The notes: generated by a model from the sequence alone, not told the origin. Positions 16,326-24,745 are shown, numbered from the stretch's first letter. The stretch: 64,000 nucleotides of DNA from JBCBWG01 sp039186015 (GCA_039186015.1 JBCDAH010000003.1:1-64000), one strand, 5' to 3'. Numbers and translations are program-made.

Positions 16326-17015
16326 TTCCCGCTGCTGACCTTCGTCATCGAAGTTCGTCGCCGCCAGCCATGTTTTGAGCGCATCTCGGCATAGCGGCCA
16401 TTCGCTATCGACGATCGAGAACCAGGTCGTGTCGCGATTGCGGCCCTTGTTAATTCGGTCCTGGCGGAACAAACCTTCATACTGAAACCCCAGGCGCTCA
16501 GCAGCACTGCGCGACGGTGCGTTCAGCGCATCGCATTTCCATTCGTATCTGCGATAGCCGAGGTCTTCGAAACAGTGCCGCATCAGAAGGTACATGGCTT
16601 CAGTTGCAGCCGGAGTTCTTTGAAGTGCCGGCGTATAATTGATGTAACCCACTTCGATGACGCCATTGTCAGGCTGAATTCGCATTAAACTCGCGGACCC
16701 GGTCGCCTTTTGGCTCCGAGCGTCAATCACGGCATAAAAGAAAGGGTCTTCGCTTTTTGTAGCCATTTCCGCCCAATCCAGATAATCGGCTTCTTTGTCG
16801 AATGGACCGACAGGAAGATAGGTCCAGTTCTTGCCGCTTGGATCAAGGCGGTCGGCTTCGAAGACCTGGGAACCGTGGGCCGCTGCGTCGTATTTTTCGA
16901 GGCGGCAGTACGTGCCTTGCAACGGTTCCCCAGACGGTCTTTTCGCGCCGGGCCAATTTGAAATCGGCCAGCCGATTGGCTGGCCAAACTCGTTTGTTTC
17001 AGAACTATTACGCAT
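16284..17015 (-). CDS. GNAT-family acetyltransferase (RimJ/RimL-like)
   Basis: The 243-residue protein has the pattern of ribosomal-protein or amino-group N-acetyltransferases: a mid-protein strand FFYAVIDARSQKATGSASLMR, then GVIEVGYINYTPALQRTPAATEAMYLL (acetyl-CoA loop region) and CDALNAPSRSAAERLGFQYEG. This is a RimJ/RimL-type GNAT with a long N-terminal extension. Target unknown. I prefer the ATG at 17015; a GTG four codons upstream would run into parS site 4. Its last 14 codons overlap the convergent hydroxylase gene, so the 3' ends are read on both strands. Confidence 0.85.
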   Translation of the reverse strand: MRNSSETNEFGQPIGWPISNWPGAKRPSGEPLQGTYCRLEKYDAAAHGSQVFEADRLDPSGKNWTYLPVGPFDKEADYLDWAEMATKSEDPFFYAVIDARSQKATGSASLMRIQPDNGVIEVGYINYTPALQRTPAATEAMYLLMRHCFEDLGYRRYEWKCDALNAPSRSAAERLGFQYEGLFRQDRINKGRNRDTTWFSIVDSEWPLCRDALKTWLAATNFDDEGQQRESLRSIRTRLAPGV

Positions 17016-17019
17016 CGAC

Positions 17020-17035
17020 TGTTTCACGTGAAACG
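17020..17035. other. parS: parS centromere site 4
   Basis: TGTTTCACGTGAAACG again, identical to sites 1 and 3, between rho and the acetyltransferase gene, 4 bases upstream of the latter's preferred start codon. It is the site nearest to the inferred origin. Confidence 0.93.
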
Positions 17036-17055
17036 TTTCAGATTCTATTTTTAAG

Positions 17056-17079
17056 GAATACCTAATCTCTTAGGTATTC
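17056..17079. terminator. Perfect hairpin overlapping the rho stop codon
   Basis: GAATACCTAA (17056-17065) pairs perfectly with TTAGGTATTC (17070-17079) across the loop TCTC. The rho stop codon (17070-17072) and the last two sense codons lie in one arm. No U-tract follows on the minus strand, so it may protect the rho mRNA 3' end rather than act as a classical terminator. Confidence 0.55.
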
Positions 17080-18335
17080 ATCGATTGGAAGAACTCGCCA
17101 TTCGTTTTTGTGGAACGCAATTTATCGATCAGGAACTCGATCGCGTCATTCGTCCCCATCGGATTGAGGATACGCCGGAGGACGTATGTCTTCTTGAGAT
17201 CCTGCGGTGAAATCAGCAAGTCTTCTTTTCTCGTACCTGACTTCGCAATGTCGATTGCCGGGAACACACGCTTGTCAGACACCTTGCGATCGAGAACGAT
17301 TTCCGAGTTACCGGTGCCCTTGAATTCCTCGAAGATCACCTCGTCCATACGCGAGCCGGTTTCGATCAACGCGGTTGCGATAATCGTCAACGAGCCGCCT
17401 TCCTCGACGTTACGCGCGGCGCCAAAGAAACGCTTCGGCCGTTGCAGGGCGTTGGAGTCAACACCACCGGTCAGCACCTTGCCGGACGACGGCACGACCG
17501 TATTGTAAGCCCGGCCCAGGCGCGTGATCGAGTCGAGCAGGATCACCACGTCCCGCTTGTGTTCGGTCAAACGTTTCGCCTTTTCGATCACCATCTCGGA
17601 AACCTGCACGTGACGTGACGGCGGCTCATCAAACGTCGAGGAAATCACCTCGCCATTCACTGAACGCTGCATGTCGGTGACTTCTTCCGGCCGCTCATCG
17701 ATCAACAGGACAATCAGGTAGCACTCGGGATGATTGGTGGTGATCGAGTGCGCGATCGTCTGAAGCATGACCGTCTTACCGGTCCGCGGTGGCGCAACAA
17801 TCAAGCCACGCTGGCCCTTACCGATCGGAGCGACAATATCGATGACACGGGACGAAAGATCCTTGATCGTCGGATCCTCGATTTCGAGCTTGAGCCAATC
17901 CGTCGGATAGAGCGGAGTCAGGTTATCGAAGTGAATCTTGTGACGCGCCGCTTCCGACTCTTCGAAGTTGATCTTGTTGACTTTGAGAAGGGCGAAGTAC
18001 CGCTCGCCATCCTTCGGAGATCGGATGTGGCCCTCGACGGTGTCGCCCGTGCGGAGCGCGAAGCGGCGGATCTGTGATGGTGAGACATAAATGTCGTCGG
18101 GGCCGGGGAGATAGTTGGCATCAGGTGAGCGTAGAAAGCCGAAGCCGTCCTGGAGAACCTCCACGACTCCATGTCCAACGATCTCGATATCTTGTGCCGC
18201 CAATTGCTTCAACGTCGCAAACATCAGCTCTTGTTTGCGCATCGTGCTGGCGTTCTCGACGCCGTGCTCTTCAGCAAAGGCGAGAAGCTCAGTCGGTGTC
18301 TTCTCTTTGAGGTCTTGTAGTCTCATTTCCGTCAT
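17070..18335 (-). CDS. rho: Transcription termination factor Rho
   Basis: Rho is the hexameric RNA-dependent ATPase that ends transcription at rut sites. From the ATG at 18335 the protein has 421 residues, the standard size. It has an N-terminal helical part (MRLQDLKEKTPTELLAFAEE), the primary RNA-binding OSB fold (GFGFLRSPDANYLPGPDDIYVSPSQIRRF), and the ATPase core with PIGKGQRGLIVAPPRTGKT (Walker A), LIVLLIDERPEEVTDMQR and the secondary-site Q/R loops. The GGAG upstream of this start supports it; the open frame continues upstream only as low-quality sequence. A 233-bp leader separates it from hemJ, long enough for the autogenous control known for rho. Confidence 0.97.
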   Translation of the reverse strand: MTEMRLQDLKEKTPTELLAFAEEHGVENASTMRKQELMFATLKQLAAQDIEIVGHGVVEVLQDGFGFLRSPDANYLPGPDDIYVSPSQIRRFALRTGDTVEGHIRSPKDGERYFALLKVNKINFEESEAARHKIHFDNLTPLYPTDWLKLEIEDPTIKDLSSRVIDIVAPIGKGQRGLIVAPPRTGKTVMLQTIAHSITTNHPECYLIVLLIDERPEEVTDMQRSVNGEVISSTFDEPPSRHVQVSEMVIEKAKRLTEHKRDVVILLDSITRLGRAYNTVVPSSGKVLTGGVDSNALQRPKRFFGAARNVEEGGSLTIIATALIETGSRMDEVIFEEFKGTGNSEIVLDRKVSDKRVFPAIDIAKSGTRKEDLLISPQDLKKTYVLRRILNPMGTNDAIEFLIDKLRSTKTNGEFFQSMNT

Positions 18336-18568
18336 GTTGGGGGACTCCCAGACAAGCAGCGGTGATAAAGGAGGGAATGAGAGGTCGTAGCTGCTCAAGG
18401 ATCGGAATGGGGGATTGAGCGTCCACAAAGCTCGGACGCGTAGAATCGTATCAACCCCGGGAAGACCGGCGAACATGCCTCTCAAGGTGCTGCCGGCAAA
18501 CTGTATATAGCAGCTCGATGCGTCGGCGAAAAGAGTCTCTGTTGGTGAAATTTGCGCGTTCGGCGCAA

Positions 18569-19093
18569 TCAGAACGGTTTTACGACCACCGCAATGACAG
18601 CAACGATCATCAGAACCGTGGGAACCTCGTTCACGATCCGCCAGTGTCGAGATGAGTTGGACTCTGAGTCGGTCGCGAACCGGCGTACCGAAGCTGCAAG
18701 ATAGCCATGCGCAGCCGACAGTCCGATGACTGCAAGCAGCTTGAGATGGAACCAGCCGGACGCCAGTGCGTCCACTTGCCAGGCGAGCCATAGCCCGAGG
18801 CCCCAGGATACTATCATCGCTGGGGTCATGATGATGTGGAGTAGTCGCTGCTCCATCACCTTGAGTGTCGCCGCCGTTTCTGAACCCGGTCCGGCCTCAG
18901 CGTGATAGACGAACAAGCGCGGCAGATAGAGCATACCGGCCATCCAGGAAATGACGGCAACGATATGGATCGACTTGATCCACAGGTAGGCGTCGTCGCC
19001 GAGGCCGAGCATAAGCACAAGCGCAAATACAACAGTGGCCGCCAGCACAAGTCCCGCGCGACCTGCCGGGCTTTGCAGAAACCCAGTCGGCAT
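18569..19093 (-). CDS. hemJ: Protoporphyrinogen IX oxidase HemJ
   Basis: HemJ is the membrane protein that oxidises protoporphyrinogen IX to protoporphyrin IX in bacteria lacking HemG/HemY. The 174-residue protein has several transmembrane helices and the family marks LWIKSIHIVAVISWMAGMLY and PRLFVYH with conserved His, then EQRLLHIIMTPAMI and WFHLKLLAV. It begins 2 bases after the hemE stop, and the order hemE-hemJ-rho is conserved across Alphaproteobacteria, which supports both the name and co-transcription. Confidence 0.94.
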   Translation of the reverse strand: MPTGFLQSPAGRAGLVLAATVVFALVLMLGLGDDAYLWIKSIHIVAVISWMAGMLYLPRLFVYHAEAGPGSETAATLKVMEQRLLHIIMTPAMIVSWGLGLWLAWQVDALASGWFHLKLLAVIGLSAAHGYLAASVRRFATDSESNSSRHWRIVNEVPTVLMIVAVIAVVVKPF

Positions 19094-19095
19094 CG

Positions 19096-20166
19096 TTACG
19101 CTGCCCCGCGGACACGCGCGACGAGTTGGGCAACATGCTCCGGCGGTGTCTGTGGGACAATGCCATGCCCGAGATTGAAGACGAATGGCGCACCAGCCAT
19201 CGCGTCAAGGATCTCATCAACGGCCTGGTTCAAGGCATCACCACCTGCCACGAGCGCGAGCGGATCCAGATTGCCCTGAACAACTGCAAGACTGCGGGCG
19301 GTCACCATATCGCGCACCGTTCCCATACGCTGTGCCGTGTCGCAGCCCACGCCATCGACGCCGGTTGCGTGACAGTAGTTCGTAATTGACGCGCCGGCGC
19401 CGCGTGGAAACCCAATGATGGGGATCTCGGGATGTCGCGTCTTGAGTTCCGAGACCATGCGTGTGGTCGGTGCCACCACCCAACGGTCGAACTCTAGCGG
19501 CGGCAGACTTCCCGCCCACGTATCGAAAATCTGGAGTACATCGACCCCGGCCTGGACCTGACCGCTGAGATAGTCGATCGAGACATCCGTCAGCAAGTCG
19601 ATCAGGCGGGCGAAGTTCTCTGGCTCTCGATAGGCCCACAGCCGCGCATCGGCTTGGTCCGGTGTCCCGCGACCACCGACCATATAGGTCGCCACAGTCC
19701 ACGGCGCACCGCAAAACCCGATCAGTGACGTCTCGGTGGGCAGTGATGCCCGAATGGATGCGACCGCCTCGTAAACATACGAAAACCGGTCATCGACATT
19801 TTCGGGCCGGAGCTGATCGAGTTGTGAGCCCGTCCGTATCGGATCGAGCCTTGGGCCTTCGCCTTGCACAAACGTCACGGTCTGCCCGAGGGCGTGTGGC
19901 ACCACGAGAATATCGGAAAAGAGGATCGCTGCGTCGAATCCATAACGGCGGATCGGCTGCAACGTCACCTCGGTAGCCAGCTTCGGTGTATAGCACAATG
20001 TCAGAAAGTCACCGGCTTCAGCACGGGTCTCAAGGTACTCCGGCAGATATCTGCCGGCCTGTCGCATCAACCAGATCGGTGGTGGCGAGACGGCCGTACC
20101 GGCGAACGGTGCAAGAAAGCGGCGATGTTTCGCTCTTTGAACGAGTTCCTCGTTAGGCGGCATCAT
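19096..20166 (-). CDS. hemE: Uroporphyrinogen decarboxylase
   Basis: HemE converts uroporphyrinogen III to coproporphyrinogen III by four decarboxylations without a cofactor; cytoplasmic. The 356-residue protein has the family signature near the N terminus (PPIWLMRQAGRYLPEYLETR) and, further on, AAILFSDILVVPHALG, FCGAPWTVATYMVGG and FDTWAGSLP, with FNLGHGIVPQTPPEHV at the C terminus. Start at the first of two ATG codons. It opens the hemE-hemJ-rho block and is divergent from ppsR, with the probable origin between them. Confidence 0.97.
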   Translation of the reverse strand: MMPPNEELVQRAKHRRFLAPFAGTAVSPPPIWLMRQAGRYLPEYLETRAEAGDFLTLCYTPKLATEVTLQPIRRYGFDAAILFSDILVVPHALGQTVTFVQGEGPRLDPIRTGSQLDQLRPENVDDRFSYVYEAVASIRASLPTETSLIGFCGAPWTVATYMVGGRGTPDQADARLWAYREPENFARLIDLLTDVSIDYLSGQVQAGVDVLQIFDTWAGSLPPLEFDRWVVAPTTRMVSELKTRHPEIPIIGFPRGAGASITNYCHATGVDGVGCDTAQRMGTVRDMVTARSLAVVQGNLDPLALVAGGDALNQAVDEILDAMAGAPFVFNLGHGIVPQTPPEHVAQLVARVRGAA

Positions 20167-20581
20167 GGGTCATCCTCGATAGAGAGCTAAGAGAACATCT
20201 ATCTTTCTTTAGGTTTGCTCTTATGACTCTAGAGCAGTGGATTGCGGAGGTATCGAAGATATCCAAGACTGTCCAAGTGTTCTTCAGGCTGTGACAGTTG
20301 CGTATGACGATCGCGCGATCAAGCGGAATAGCGTCGCGGTCGAGCCAGGGATGCCCAAAGCATCGGTATTCGGTCGTGTTGGGGAACGAGAACAAATGCC
20401 TGAACAAGCTGTGTGCCACATGCGGAGAAGTCCACGACTGCGATCGGCAACCTAAGACCGCCGGATTTTATTCAAGCGATACAACCCGTGGACAACTCTG
20501 CGAGTTTATCCTGTGTTGGTTGTCGACGAGCCTGGGTCCCGGCCCAGCACTGTGAACAACTTGGAGCACAGGTCACAACTG
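20167..20581. other. oriC: Probable chromosomal replication origin region (by synteny)
   Basis: This 415-bp gap lies between hemE and the divergent ppsR gene (RP001 homologue), the position of the mapped Caulobacter origin and close to hemE-linked origins in other Alphaproteobacteria. I find only weak DnaA-box candidates: CGTGGACAA (20487-20495) and TGTGAACAA (20551-20559) each match TGTGGATAA at 7 of 9 positions, and TTATCCTGT (20506-20514) is poorer. The first 110 bases are somewhat AT-rich. The open frames inside it look spurious. The origin call therefore rests mainly on gene order plus the nearby parAB and parS sites. Confidence 0.5.
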
Positions 20582-21436
20582 ATGAACGCCCTGCCCAGCT
20601 ACTTTCACCTGCACCTCGTGTCGGATGCGACCGGGGAGACTTTGACGACAATTTCGAAGGCGGCGGCCGTGCAGTACGCGGCGGTGAGGCCGATCGAGCA
20701 CGTCTATCCATTGATCCGGACCAGCCGGCAGCTTGAGCGTGTCCTGCAGGAGGTGAGTTCCGCGCCTGGCATCGTGTTCTATACGATTGTTAATCCGGAG
20801 CTGAGCGAGGAGTTGGAGCGCCGGTGCAGGGAGCTTAAGGTTCCGTGCCTGCATGTTCTAAAGCCGATCATGCAGGTGCTGGAGAGCTATCTCGGCGCGC
20901 CACAAACACCCATTGTCGGCGGTCAGCATGTACTCGACGCCGGCTACTTCAATCGTATCGACGCGCTCAACTTCTCGATGGCGCATGATGATGGCCTGCT
21001 GCCAGCCAACCTTGATGATGCCGATATTATTGTTCTCGGCATCTCACGAACGTCCAAAACACCTACAAGCATCTATCTGGCTCAGCGCGGTTTCAAGACG
21101 GCCAATGTTCCGATTGTGATGTCTGTTCCGTTACCTGAGGCGCTGTTCGAACCCCACAAGGCGTTTGTCGTGTGTCTGACGGCCGCGCCCGACCGGATCG
21201 CGGCAATCCGGCGCAATCGGGCCCGACTCCTTGGGGACCGCAACCTCGAGGACTACGTTGATGAGGCGCAGATTGCGCAAGAAATCGTACACTCGAGAAA
21301 GATCTGCGCACGCAAGAAATGGCCGGTCATCGACGTCACGCGGCGATCGGTTGAAGAAACGGCGGCGACCATACTGAAGCTGTACCACGATCGGCACGGT
21401 GACGTGGACGGTGCCGCGGCGGAGGGCAATTCATGA
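20582..21436 (+). CDS. ppsR: PEP synthase regulatory kinase/phosphatase (DUF299)
   Basis: This bifunctional ADP-dependent kinase / Pi-dependent pyrophosphorylase (PpsR/PDRP family, the RP001 gene of older literature) switches phosphoenolpyruvate synthase or PPDK off and on. The 284-residue protein begins YFHLHLVSDATGETL, the family hallmark, and has the P-loop-like ILGISRTSKTPTSIYLA-type motif (here VLGISRTSKTPTSIYLA) in the middle. I chose the ATG at 20582; an in-frame GTG at 20552 is possible. It overlaps maf by four bases and begins the co-directional run ppsR-maf-coaE-dnaQ. Confidence 0.93.
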   Translation: MNALPSYFHLHLVSDATGETLTTISKAAAVQYAAVRPIEHVYPLIRTSRQLERVLQEVSSAPGIVFYTIVNPELSEELERRCRELKVPCLHVLKPIMQVLESYLGAPQTPIVGGQHVLDAGYFNRIDALNFSMAHDDGLLPANLDDADIIVLGISRTSKTPTSIYLAQRGFKTANVPIVMSVPLPEALFEPHKAFVVCLTAAPDRIAAIRRNRARLLGDRNLEDYVDEAQIAQEIVHSRKICARKKWPVIDVTRRSVEETAATILKLYHDRHGDVDGAAAEGNS

Positions 21437-22077
21437 AGAACGGACCGATCGCCGAGGCGTCCAATGCCCTCACGCATGGCCGGCTTGTGCTGGCGTCAGC
21501 GAGTTCGGCTCGTCAGTCCCTGCTGAAGGCCGCCGGTCTCGCCTTCGAGATTGCCCCGGCGAACATCGATGAGGGTGCGATCCGGACGGCTTTGGCCGCC
21601 GACGGCGGCGGCCTCGAACCAGCCGATCTTGCCGAGCTGCTTGCACGGGCGAAGGCCGAGCAGGTGAGCTTGCGTAAACAAGGTGCGCTCGTCCTTGGAG
21701 GTGATCAGGTCCTCGCCTGCGATGACACGTGGTATGAAAAGCCCGCCGATATGGATGCCGCACGTCGGCAGCTGCTCGATTTACGCGGGAAGGCTCACCA
21801 GTTGCATAGTGCCGCTGTGCTCGCCCGCAGCGGTTCGGTCGTGTGGGAAACCGTGACGACGGTGGATGTGGTTATGCGCAATTTCTCGCCGGAGTTTGTT
21901 GGACGCTATCTTGCCCACGTTGGCGACGCGGCCCTTCAATCCGTTGGCGCTTATCAACTTGAAGGTGTTGGCATCCAGCTGATTGAAGAGATCCGTGGTG
22001 ATTACTTCTCTGTCCTTGGGCTGCCGTTGTTCGATGTGCTTGCGGCCCTGAGGCGAGAGGGTGTGATTGATGCATGA
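21433..22077 (+). CDS. Maf-family nucleoside triphosphate pyrophosphatase
   Basis: Maf proteins hydrolyse modified or canonical NTPs (for example dTTP, UTP or m7GTP) to monophosphates, keeping them out of nucleic acids and affecting division arrest. The 214-residue protein shows LVLASASSARQSLLKAAG (substrate loop), VLGGDQVLACDD with the catalytic Asp, KAHQLHSAAVL and GVGIQLIEEIRGDYFSVLGLP. Its ATG overlaps the ppsR stop (ATGA). In most relatives aroE follows maf; here coaE begins 33 bases later, so aroE has moved or been lost from this position. Confidence 0.93.
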   Translation: MKNGPIAEASNALTHGRLVLASASSARQSLLKAAGLAFEIAPANIDEGAIRTALAADGGGLEPADLAELLARAKAEQVSLRKQGALVLGGDQVLACDDTWYEKPADMDAARRQLLDLRGKAHQLHSAAVLARSGSVVWETVTTVDVVMRNFSPEFVGRYLAHVGDAALQSVGAYQLEGVGIQLIEEIRGDYFSVLGLPLFDVLAALRREGVIDA

Positions 22078-22110
22078 GCAGCGCTGCTTCAACTCTTGGA
22101 TGATCGCCAG

Positions 22111-22743
22111 ATGACGATCTTGGTCATTGGCTTGACCGGCTCGATCGGGATGGGGAAATCCACGGTCGCCGGCTGGATGCGTGATCGCGGACTGCCGGTG
22201 AGCGATTCCGATCAGATTGTGCACGATCTTTATGAGGGTGCGGCCGTTTCAGCCATCGAGGCTGCTTTTCCGGGGTCGACCGAGTCAGGCCGGGTCGACC
22301 GCGCGAAGCTTGGCAGCATGCTGGTTGCTGATCCAGAAAAGTTCGCGGTGCTTGAAGACCTGGTGCACCCAATGGTTCGGCGCGCGCAGCACCAATTCCT
22401 TTCTGACTGTGTCACCGACGGCAAGCCTGCCGCGGTACTGGAAGTTCCGCTTCTGTTTGAAACCGGTGGTGATGCCCGGGTCGATGTGACGATTGTCGTC
22501 CATGCTGCGCCGGACGTCCAGCGCGACCGCGTTTTGGCTCGGCCAAGTATGACCGAAGACAAACTGTCCAGTATCCTGGCGCGCCAGCTTCCGTCGTCGG
22601 AGAAGGCGCGGCGGGCGGATTTTGTCGTGGATACCGGCGGAACGCTGGCCGAATCTGAGGCACAATTAGATGCCGTTGTGGCTGTGCTCCGGGAACGGAA
22701 GGGGACGGTCTATCAACGGCTGTGGCAGAGCGAAGATGGATAA
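22111..22743 (+). CDS. coaE: Dephospho-CoA kinase
   Basis: CoaE phosphorylates dephospho-CoA at the 3'-OH of ribose, the last step of coenzyme A synthesis. The P-loop is IGLTGSIGMGKSTVAGWM at the N terminus, followed by VSDSDQIVHDLY (substrate Asp), LEDLVHPMVRR and LEVPLLFETGG. At 210 residues from the ATG at 22111 it has the normal size; a TTG five codons upstream is less likely. It lies 3 bases before dnaQ. Together with coaA at 7.7 kb, the window holds two CoA pathway genes. Confidence 0.95.
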   Translation: MTILVIGLTGSIGMGKSTVAGWMRDRGLPVSDSDQIVHDLYEGAAVSAIEAAFPGSTESGRVDRAKLGSMLVADPEKFAVLEDLVHPMVRRAQHQFLSDCVTDGKPAAVLEVPLLFETGGDARVDVTIVVHAAPDVQRDRVLARPSMTEDKLSSILARQLPSSEKARRADFVVDTGGTLAESEAQLDAVVAVLRERKGTVYQRLWQSEDG

Positions 22744-22746
22744 CAC

Positions 22747-23487
22747 ATGCTGCGTGAGATCGTGCTTGACACCGAAACGACGGGACTGAGTGCCAACGAC
22801 GGTGACCGACTTGTCGAGGTTGGTTGCGTCGAGTTACACGATCGCGTGCCGACCGGTGTCGAATTCCACCGCTTTATCAACCCTCAAGGTAAGCCAGTTC
22901 ATCCAGATGCTGAGCAAGTTCACGGCATTTCCAGTGCGTTCCTCGAGGACAAGCCCGTGTTTGCTGACGTCGTCGAAGACTTCATAGATTTTCTCGCGGA
23001 TTCGACGTTGGTCATTCACAATGCGCCGTTCGACATCGGCTTTATTAATATGGAGCTGGGGCGTCTCGACCGGGAACCGATCCCGGGGCACCGTGTGGTC
23101 GATACTCTGGCGCTCGCCCGCAGAAAACATCCGGCCGGGCCAAATTCACTCGACGCGCTTTGTAAGCGGTATGGCATCGATAACTCTGTGCGCACCAAAC
23201 ACGGCGCGATTGTCGACTCCCTGCTGCTGGCCGAGGTCTACATTGAACTGCTGGGAATTCGCCAGACGTCGCTGGGGCTGGAACCTGCAGCTGCTGCTCC
23301 GTCCCACTTCGGAAGAGACGGAGCGCCGGCGGTGTCAGCCGGCGTGGTTGCGCCGCGTCCTCGCAGCCTTCCATCGCGGCTATCAGCGGAAGACCTGGCA
23401 AATCATGCAAAGTTCGTCGATACCTTGGGCCCGAACCCGGTATGGCGGTCATTCGGCCGCGGCAACGGCAACATTGGCGGCACTTGA
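22747..23487 (+). CDS. dnaQ: DNA polymerase III epsilon subunit (3'-5' exonuclease)
   Basis: The epsilon subunit proofreads for the replicative polymerase. The 246-residue protein has the DEDDh exonuclease motifs: Exo I REIVLDTETTGL, Exo II IHNAPFDIGFIN, and Exo III HGAIVDSLLLAEVY. The C-terminal region, rich in Ala and Pro and then DLANHAKFVDTLG, is the flexible tail that contacts the alpha subunit. It closes the ppsR-maf-coaE-dnaQ run and is convergent with secB, with 131 non-coding bases between them. Confidence 0.95.
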   Translation: MLREIVLDTETTGLSANDGDRLVEVGCVELHDRVPTGVEFHRFINPQGKPVHPDAEQVHGISSAFLEDKPVFADVVEDFIDFLADSTLVIHNAPFDIGFINMELGRLDREPIPGHRVVDTLALARRKHPAGPNSLDALCKRYGIDNSVRTKHGAIVDSLLLAEVYIELLGIRQTSLGLEPAAAAPSHFGRDGAPAVSAGVVAPRPRSLPSRLSAEDLANHAKFVDTLGPNPVWRSFGRGNGNIGGT

Positions 23488-23618
23488 TGTGCACAGTCGC
23501 GGCCTGGGAACCGTCCTGCAAGGATAGCCTGCGCTCAAGCCGCGAGCCGGCGAACAGCGGCATTTAAAGATTCTGTAGTCGCGGCCTTGATTGTGGATCT
23601 GATTTTGAGCGGAGAGCT

Positions 23619-24131
23619 TTAGTTTTCTGCCGCTGCAGTCTGGACGGAACCGGCCCGTTTGCGCTGCAGATAGAGTTGGCCGAAGTCAACGGGATCAAGT
23701 AGCAGCGGCTCGAAACCGCCTTCACGGGTCAGATCCGCGACGATCCGGCGGAGAAACGGGAACAACAATGCAGGGCAGTTAACCAGAAGGAACGGTTCGA
23801 GGGCGTCCTGTGGCAGATTCTCAATCTGGAACAAGCCGCCATAGATGAGTTCAAGCTGGTAAACGGCACGCTCCGTGCCCTTGGCTGATGCGGTAAAGTC
23901 GATCTGGACCTCAAACAGGCCGTCTTGGACACGTCTAGCGTTCACGTTGACTTCAATGGTCAGTTTTGTGTCCTCGGGCGGTCCTTCCAGGATCCGCTTG
24001 ACCTGCGGATTCTCAAACGAAAGATCCTTGATGTACTGCGTCATGACCTGGGCGCGAAAGCCAGAGTCCTCTGGTGTGGCACCTTCGGCGGATTCGGGGC
24101 TTGTTGCGTTTCCGTTTGGTGTGTCGGTCAT
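23619..24131 (-). CDS. secB: Protein-export chaperone SecB
   Basis: SecB is a tetrameric cytoplasmic chaperone that holds preproteins unfolded and delivers them to SecA. The 170-residue protein has an acidic, disordered N-terminal tail (about 25 residues), then QYIKDLSFENPQ, the SecB signature, followed by VNVNARRV, YQLELIYGGLFQIENLP and LLVNCPALLFPFLRRIVADLTREGGFEPLLLDPVDF, the helical region with the tetramer contacts. It lies downstream of fxsA on the same strand, as in many Alphaproteobacteria. Confidence 0.96.
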   Translation of the reverse strand: MTDTPNGNATSPESAEGATPEDSGFRAQVMTQYIKDLSFENPQVKRILEGPPEDTKLTIEVNVNARRVQDGLFEVQIDFTASAKGTERAVYQLELIYGGLFQIENLPQDALEPFLLVNCPALLFPFLRRIVADLTREGGFEPLLLDPVDFGQLYLQRKRAGSVQTAAAEN

Positions 24132-24202
24132 GGTTGTCTACCCGATCGGTTAAGATCGGCGGTCGCTACCACGGTCGCTGCTTTGGTGCAAATCGATGAG
24201 TC

Positions 24203-24745
24203 TCAGCGCTTGGGACGCCTGCGATTTGGATCAATGGTGCGGTCTCCGAGGTGCTCGTATTCGCCGTCGATGACCGGTCCGGCGCCAGGTTTATCGCGGC
24301 CTCGGTGCGATCCGGAAAAGTCCGACGATTGCGGCGCATCAGGCCCGTCAGTCTGGCCTGAGCGAAAAACATGAAATCGAACATTTTTCGATGTCATGAG
24401 CCTATGGACACCCCAGCGGCGGATCAGATGCCGAATTTGAGGCACCAACAGCAGCAAACCAATGCCGTCTGTGATGACACCCGGCGTCAGTAGAAAAGCG
24501 CCGGCGACAAGCAGGAACATGCCGTCGATTATAGGCTCAACCGGCGGCTCGCCCCGAGCGGTCGCCTGCGACACGCGGTTCAACGTCTCAAGCCCTTGTT
24601 GCTGCAAGACGGCTGTGCCGACCACGGCCGTCAACAGGATAAGCCCAATGGTCGGCCAGAATCCCAGCCAACTCCCAAGCTGGATCAGCAACGCGAGTTC
24701 GATAATCGGGACGGCCACGAAAATCAGCACTAGAGCGAAGCGCAT
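24203..24745 (-). CDS. fxsA: FxsA family membrane protein
   Basis: FxsA is an inner-membrane protein that relieves exclusion of phage T7 by F plasmid when overproduced; its everyday role is unclear. The 180-residue protein has the family N terminus (two or three transmembrane segments: LVLIFVAVPIIELALLIQLG, GLILLTAVVGTAVLQQQGL) and a third hydrophobic segment FLLVAGAFLLTPGVITDGIG. A long polar C-terminal tail rich in Arg, Gly and Asp follows. The neighbours secB, the Tim44-like gene and dnaQ give the usual alphaproteobacterial order. Confidence 0.9.
   Translation of the reverse strand: MRFALVLIFVAVPIIELALLIQLGSWLGFWPTIGLILLTAVVGTAVLQQQGLETLNRVSQATARGEPPVEPIIDGMFLLVAGAFLLTPGVITDGIGLLLLVPQIRHLIRRWGVHRLMTSKNVRFHVFRSGQTDGPDAPQSSDFSGSHRGRDKPGAGPVIDGEYEHLGDRTIDPNRRRPKR

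Noticed and set aside
18336..18791. Upstream extension of the rho frame into hemJ
   Set aside because: The extension overlaps hemJ and is unlike Rho; a good GGAG and the canonical MTEMRLQDLKEK start lie at 18335.
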